A stretch of DNA of 9,003 nt, from contig JBOGZI010000260.1 in the NCBI GenBank assembly GCA_050697275.1, forward strand, positions 1-9,003, given 5' to 3'. Source of the DNA: JBOGZI01 sp050697275. Lineage in GTDB: Bacteria > Actinomycetota > Thermoleophilia > Solirubrobacterales > 70-9. Positions 6,892-9,003 of the stretch are shown here, piece by piece (within the stretch, counting starts at the first letter, position 1; each line of letters starts with the position of its first letter). Both the position numbers and the translations under genes were made by a program. The notes beneath the pieces were generated by a model. That model saw only the letters and a list, made by a program, of their open reading frames with translations. It did no database searches and was not told where the DNA came from.

Positions 6892-8979
6892 ATGGCTCAC
6901 AAGGCCGCCGATCGGATTCGGAACGTCGCCCTGATCGGGCATCGCGGCAGCGGCAAGACCTCGCTGCACGAGGCGATGCTGTTCGAGGCCGGCGTAATCA
7001 ACCGGCTCGGCAAGGTCGAGGACGGATCCACCGTCTCGGACTTCGAGCCCGACGAGCAGTCCCGCGAGATGTCGATCGGCGCCTCGGTCTCGTCCTTCGA
7101 GCACGGCGGCCGCAAGATCAACCTGATCGACACACCGGGCGAGCCGAGCTTCGTCGCCGACACGGTCGCCTCGCTGCGGGTCGCCGACGCCGCCGTGGTG
7201 GTGATCAACGCCGTGATGGGAGTCGAGGTGCACACCGAGCGGCTCTGGGAGCGCGCCGACAAGGAGGGACTGGCACGGCTGGTCTTCGTCAACATGCTCG
7301 ACCGCGAGCGCGCCGACTTCTTTCGCGCCCTCGATTCGCTGAAAGAGGCCTTCGGCTCGCACGTCGTCGCGCCCGAGATCCCGATCGGCGCCGAGCACGA
7401 GGTGCGCGGCGTGATCGACCTGATCGACATGAAGGCCTTCGTCGCCCAGGGCGAGGGGAAGGGGGCACCCGACCCGCAGGAGATCCCGGAGGAGTTGGCC
7501 GAGCAGGCCCAGGAGTACCGCGAGAAGCTGATGGACGAGGTCGCCGAGAACTCCGACGAGCTGATGGAGCGCTATCTCGAGGGCGAGGAGATCTCCCACG
7601 AGGAGATCGTCACCGTGCTCAAGCGAGGGGTGACCGACGGCAAGATCTTCCCGGTCACCTGCGGCGTTGCCACCAAGAATCTGGGCACCACCCGCCTGCT
7701 CCAGGCGCTGGTCGAGGACCTGCCATCACCGGCGATGCGCGGCGCCGTGGTCGGGCTGGGGGGCGACGGCGAGGAGATCGAGATCGAGCCCGACGAGGAC
7801 GGCGAGCTGGTCGCCTACGTCTTCAAGACCCTCGCCGACCCCTATGCCGGGCGCCTCAACCTCTTCCGTGTCTTCTCCGGGGTGCTGAAGGGCGACTCCC
7901 AGGTCACCAACGTCAGCCGCCGCGCCAAGGAGAGGATCGGCCAGCTGCTCGTTCCCAGCGGCAAGGAGCACGAGCAGGTCGATGAGCTGGGCGCGGGCGA
8001 CATCGGCGCGGTGGCGAAGCTGAAGGAGACGCGCGCCGGGGACGTGCTCGCGACCAAGGACGCCAAGGTCTCCTTCCCGCCGCTCGAGCTGCCGGCCCCC
8101 GTGATGGCGTTTGCCTTCGAGCCGAAGAGCAAGGGCGACGAGGAGAAGGCCGTCAGCGCGATCCGGCGGCTGGAGGAGGAGGACCCGACGCTCGACGTGC
8201 ACAGGGACGCTCAGACCGGCGAGCAGATCATCGCCGGGCTGACCCAGGTCCACGTCGAGGTGATCGTCGACCGGATGAAGGAGCGCTTCGGCGCGGAGAT
8301 CAACCTGAAGCCGCCCCGGGTCCCGTACCTGGAGGCCGTCCGCAAGTCCGCCAAGGCCCACGGCCGCTACAAGAAGCAGACCGGTGGCCGCGGCCAGTTC
8401 GGCGACTGCCACATCGAGATCGAGCCGGCGGAGCCGGGGACGGGGTTCGAGTTCGAGGACGCGATCAAGGGCGGTGTCATCCCCAAGGGGTTCATACCCG
8501 CGGTCGAGAAGGGGATCGCCGAGGCGATGCAGCACGGCATCCTCGCCGGCTATCCGGTCAACGATCTCAAGGTGCGGCTCTACGACGGCCAGCACCACCG
8601 GGTCGACTCCTCCGAGAACGCCTTCAAGGTGGCTGGCTCGATGGCCTTCAAGCAGGCGATGGAGGACGCCGATCCGGTCCTGCTCGAGCCGATCATGCTG
8701 CTCACGGTCAGCGTCCCCGAGGACGCCGTGGGCGACGTGATCGGCGACCTCAACTCGCGCCGCGGCAAGCCGCTCGGGATGGAGCCGAAGGGCTCCGCGA
8801 CCGAGGTGAAGGCGGAGGTGCCGATGGCGGAGGTGCTCGACTACGCCCCGGACCTGCGGGCGATCACCGGCGGGCGCGGCGACTACACGATGGAGTTCGC
8901 GCGCCACGAGGAGATCCCCGGCCACCTGGCCCAGAAGGTGATCGCCGAGGCGCAGTCCGAGGAGGACGTTCGCGCCTAG
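6892..8979 (+). CDS. Elongation factor G-like translational GTPase (EF-G paralogue)
   Basis: This 695-residue protein has the complete EF-G domain order: G domain about 10-283, domain II about 305-392, III about 400-475, IV about 480-600 and V about 600-690. Domain IV carries KKQTGGRGQFGD (494-505) and the tip motif HHRVDSSENAF (568-578), and domain V has VIGDLNSRRGKPLGM (616-630). The length matches EF-G, so it should bind ribosomes in the cytoplasm. The G domain departs from canonical EF-G. G1 is GHRGSGKT (16-23), with a proper P-loop lysine. Switch I has Ser61 in REMSI. G3 is DTPG followed by Glu84, where EF-G has the catalytic histidine of DTPGHVDF. G4 reads NMLD (134-137) instead of NKxD. 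G5 reads CGVA (257-260) instead of the usual GSA. These traits point to the divergent EF-G-like (EF-G2) group and not to the main fusA, which normally sits with rpsL, rpsG and tuf; none of these is here. No Shine-Dalgarno precedes ATG 6892. The function of this paralogue is not established. Confidence 0.92.
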   Translation: MAHKAADRIRNVALIGHRGSGKTSLHEAMLFEAGVINRLGKVEDGSTVSDFEPDEQSREMSIGASVSSFEHGGRKINLIDTPGEPSFVADTVASLRVADAAVVVINAVMGVEVHTERLWERADKEGLARLVFVNMLDRERADFFRALDSLKEAFGSHVVAPEIPIGAEHEVRGVIDLIDMKAFVAQGEGKGAPDPQEIPEELAEQAQEYREKLMDEVAENSDELMERYLEGEEISHEEIVTVLKRGVTDGKIFPVTCGVATKNLGTTRLLQALVEDLPSPAMRGAVVGLGGDGEEIEIEPDEDGELVAYVFKTLADPYAGRLNLFRVFSGVLKGDSQVTNVSRRAKERIGQLLVPSGKEHEQVDELGAGDIGAVAKLKETRAGDVLATKDAKVSFPPLELPAPVMAFAFEPKSKGDEEKAVSAIRRLEEEDPTLDVHRDAQTGEQIIAGLTQVHVEVIVDRMKERFGAEINLKPPRVPYLEAVRKSAKAHGRYKKQTGGRGQFGDCHIEIEPAEPGTGFEFEDAIKGGVIPKGFIPAVEKGIAEAMQHGILAGYPVNDLKVRLYDGQHHRVDSSENAFKVAGSMAFKQAMEDADPVLLEPIMLLTVSVPEDAVGDVIGDLNSRRGKPLGMEPKGSATEVKAEVPMAEVLDYAPDLRAITGGRGDYTMEFARHEEIPGHLAQKVIAEAQSEEDVRA

Positions 8980-9003
8980 TCGTCAACGTGGACGGCGGGG
9001 CGC

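Noticed and set aside
7726..8925. Minus-strand frame of 399 codons inside the EF-G-like gene.
   Set aside because: It lies wholly antisense to conserved EF-G domains II-V. The His/Leu/Asp/Val-rich translation is typical of the shadow of a GC-rich gene.
8980..9003. Possible start of another gene at the right edge (a GTG near 8988).
   Set aside because: Only a few codons are visible and there is no clear ribosome binding site, so no call can be supported.

Overview
The window is GC-rich chromosomal DNA with strong G/C preference at third codon positions and tightly packed genes. The protein repertoire is that of a Gram-positive-type, high-GC bacterium, most likely an actinobacterium. Supporting points are an L,D-transpeptidase with an N-terminal membrane anchor, an EF-G-like paralogue, a FliA/WhiG-type sigma factor next to a Xer recombinase, and actinobacterial-looking promoter elements. 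My best guess is the class Thermoleophilia (Solirubrobacterales-like), but this rests on general resemblance and no search was run. I see no insertion sequence, prophage, CRISPR array, tRNA or rRNA.

Left part (about 1-3855). A short gene of unknown function overlaps the start of ilvD (dihydroxy-acid dehydratase, branched-chain amino acid synthesis); both are on the + strand and look translationally coupled. Facing them on the - strand is a pair reading right to left: a 5-formyltetrahydrofolate cyclo-ligase family gene, then an alpha/beta hydrolase gene. The 3' ends of ilvD and the hydrolase gene overlap tail to tail by 24 bp.

Middle (3856-5061). A 150-bp divergent intergenic region separates the cyclo-ligase gene from an L,D-transpeptidase (YkuD) gene that acts on peptidoglycan outside the membrane.

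Right part (5062-9003). A Xer-type tyrosine recombinase gene and a FliA/WhiG-family sigma factor gene follow on the + strand, only 30 bp apart and probably co-transcribed. A 65-bp gap with imperfect inverted repeats and a promoter-like motif then leads to a complete EF-G-like translational GTPase gene, possibly read from a leaderless mRNA. The last 24 bp hold nothing I can call.

Most of the window is housekeeping or common accessory content, and I do not see a convincing new multi-gene system. The points most worth a second look are the altered GTPase motifs of the EF-G-like protein, a chain of four alternately complementary short segments around the recombinase start codon, the sigma factor paired with a recombinase, and the possible leaderless promoter of the EF-G-like gene.
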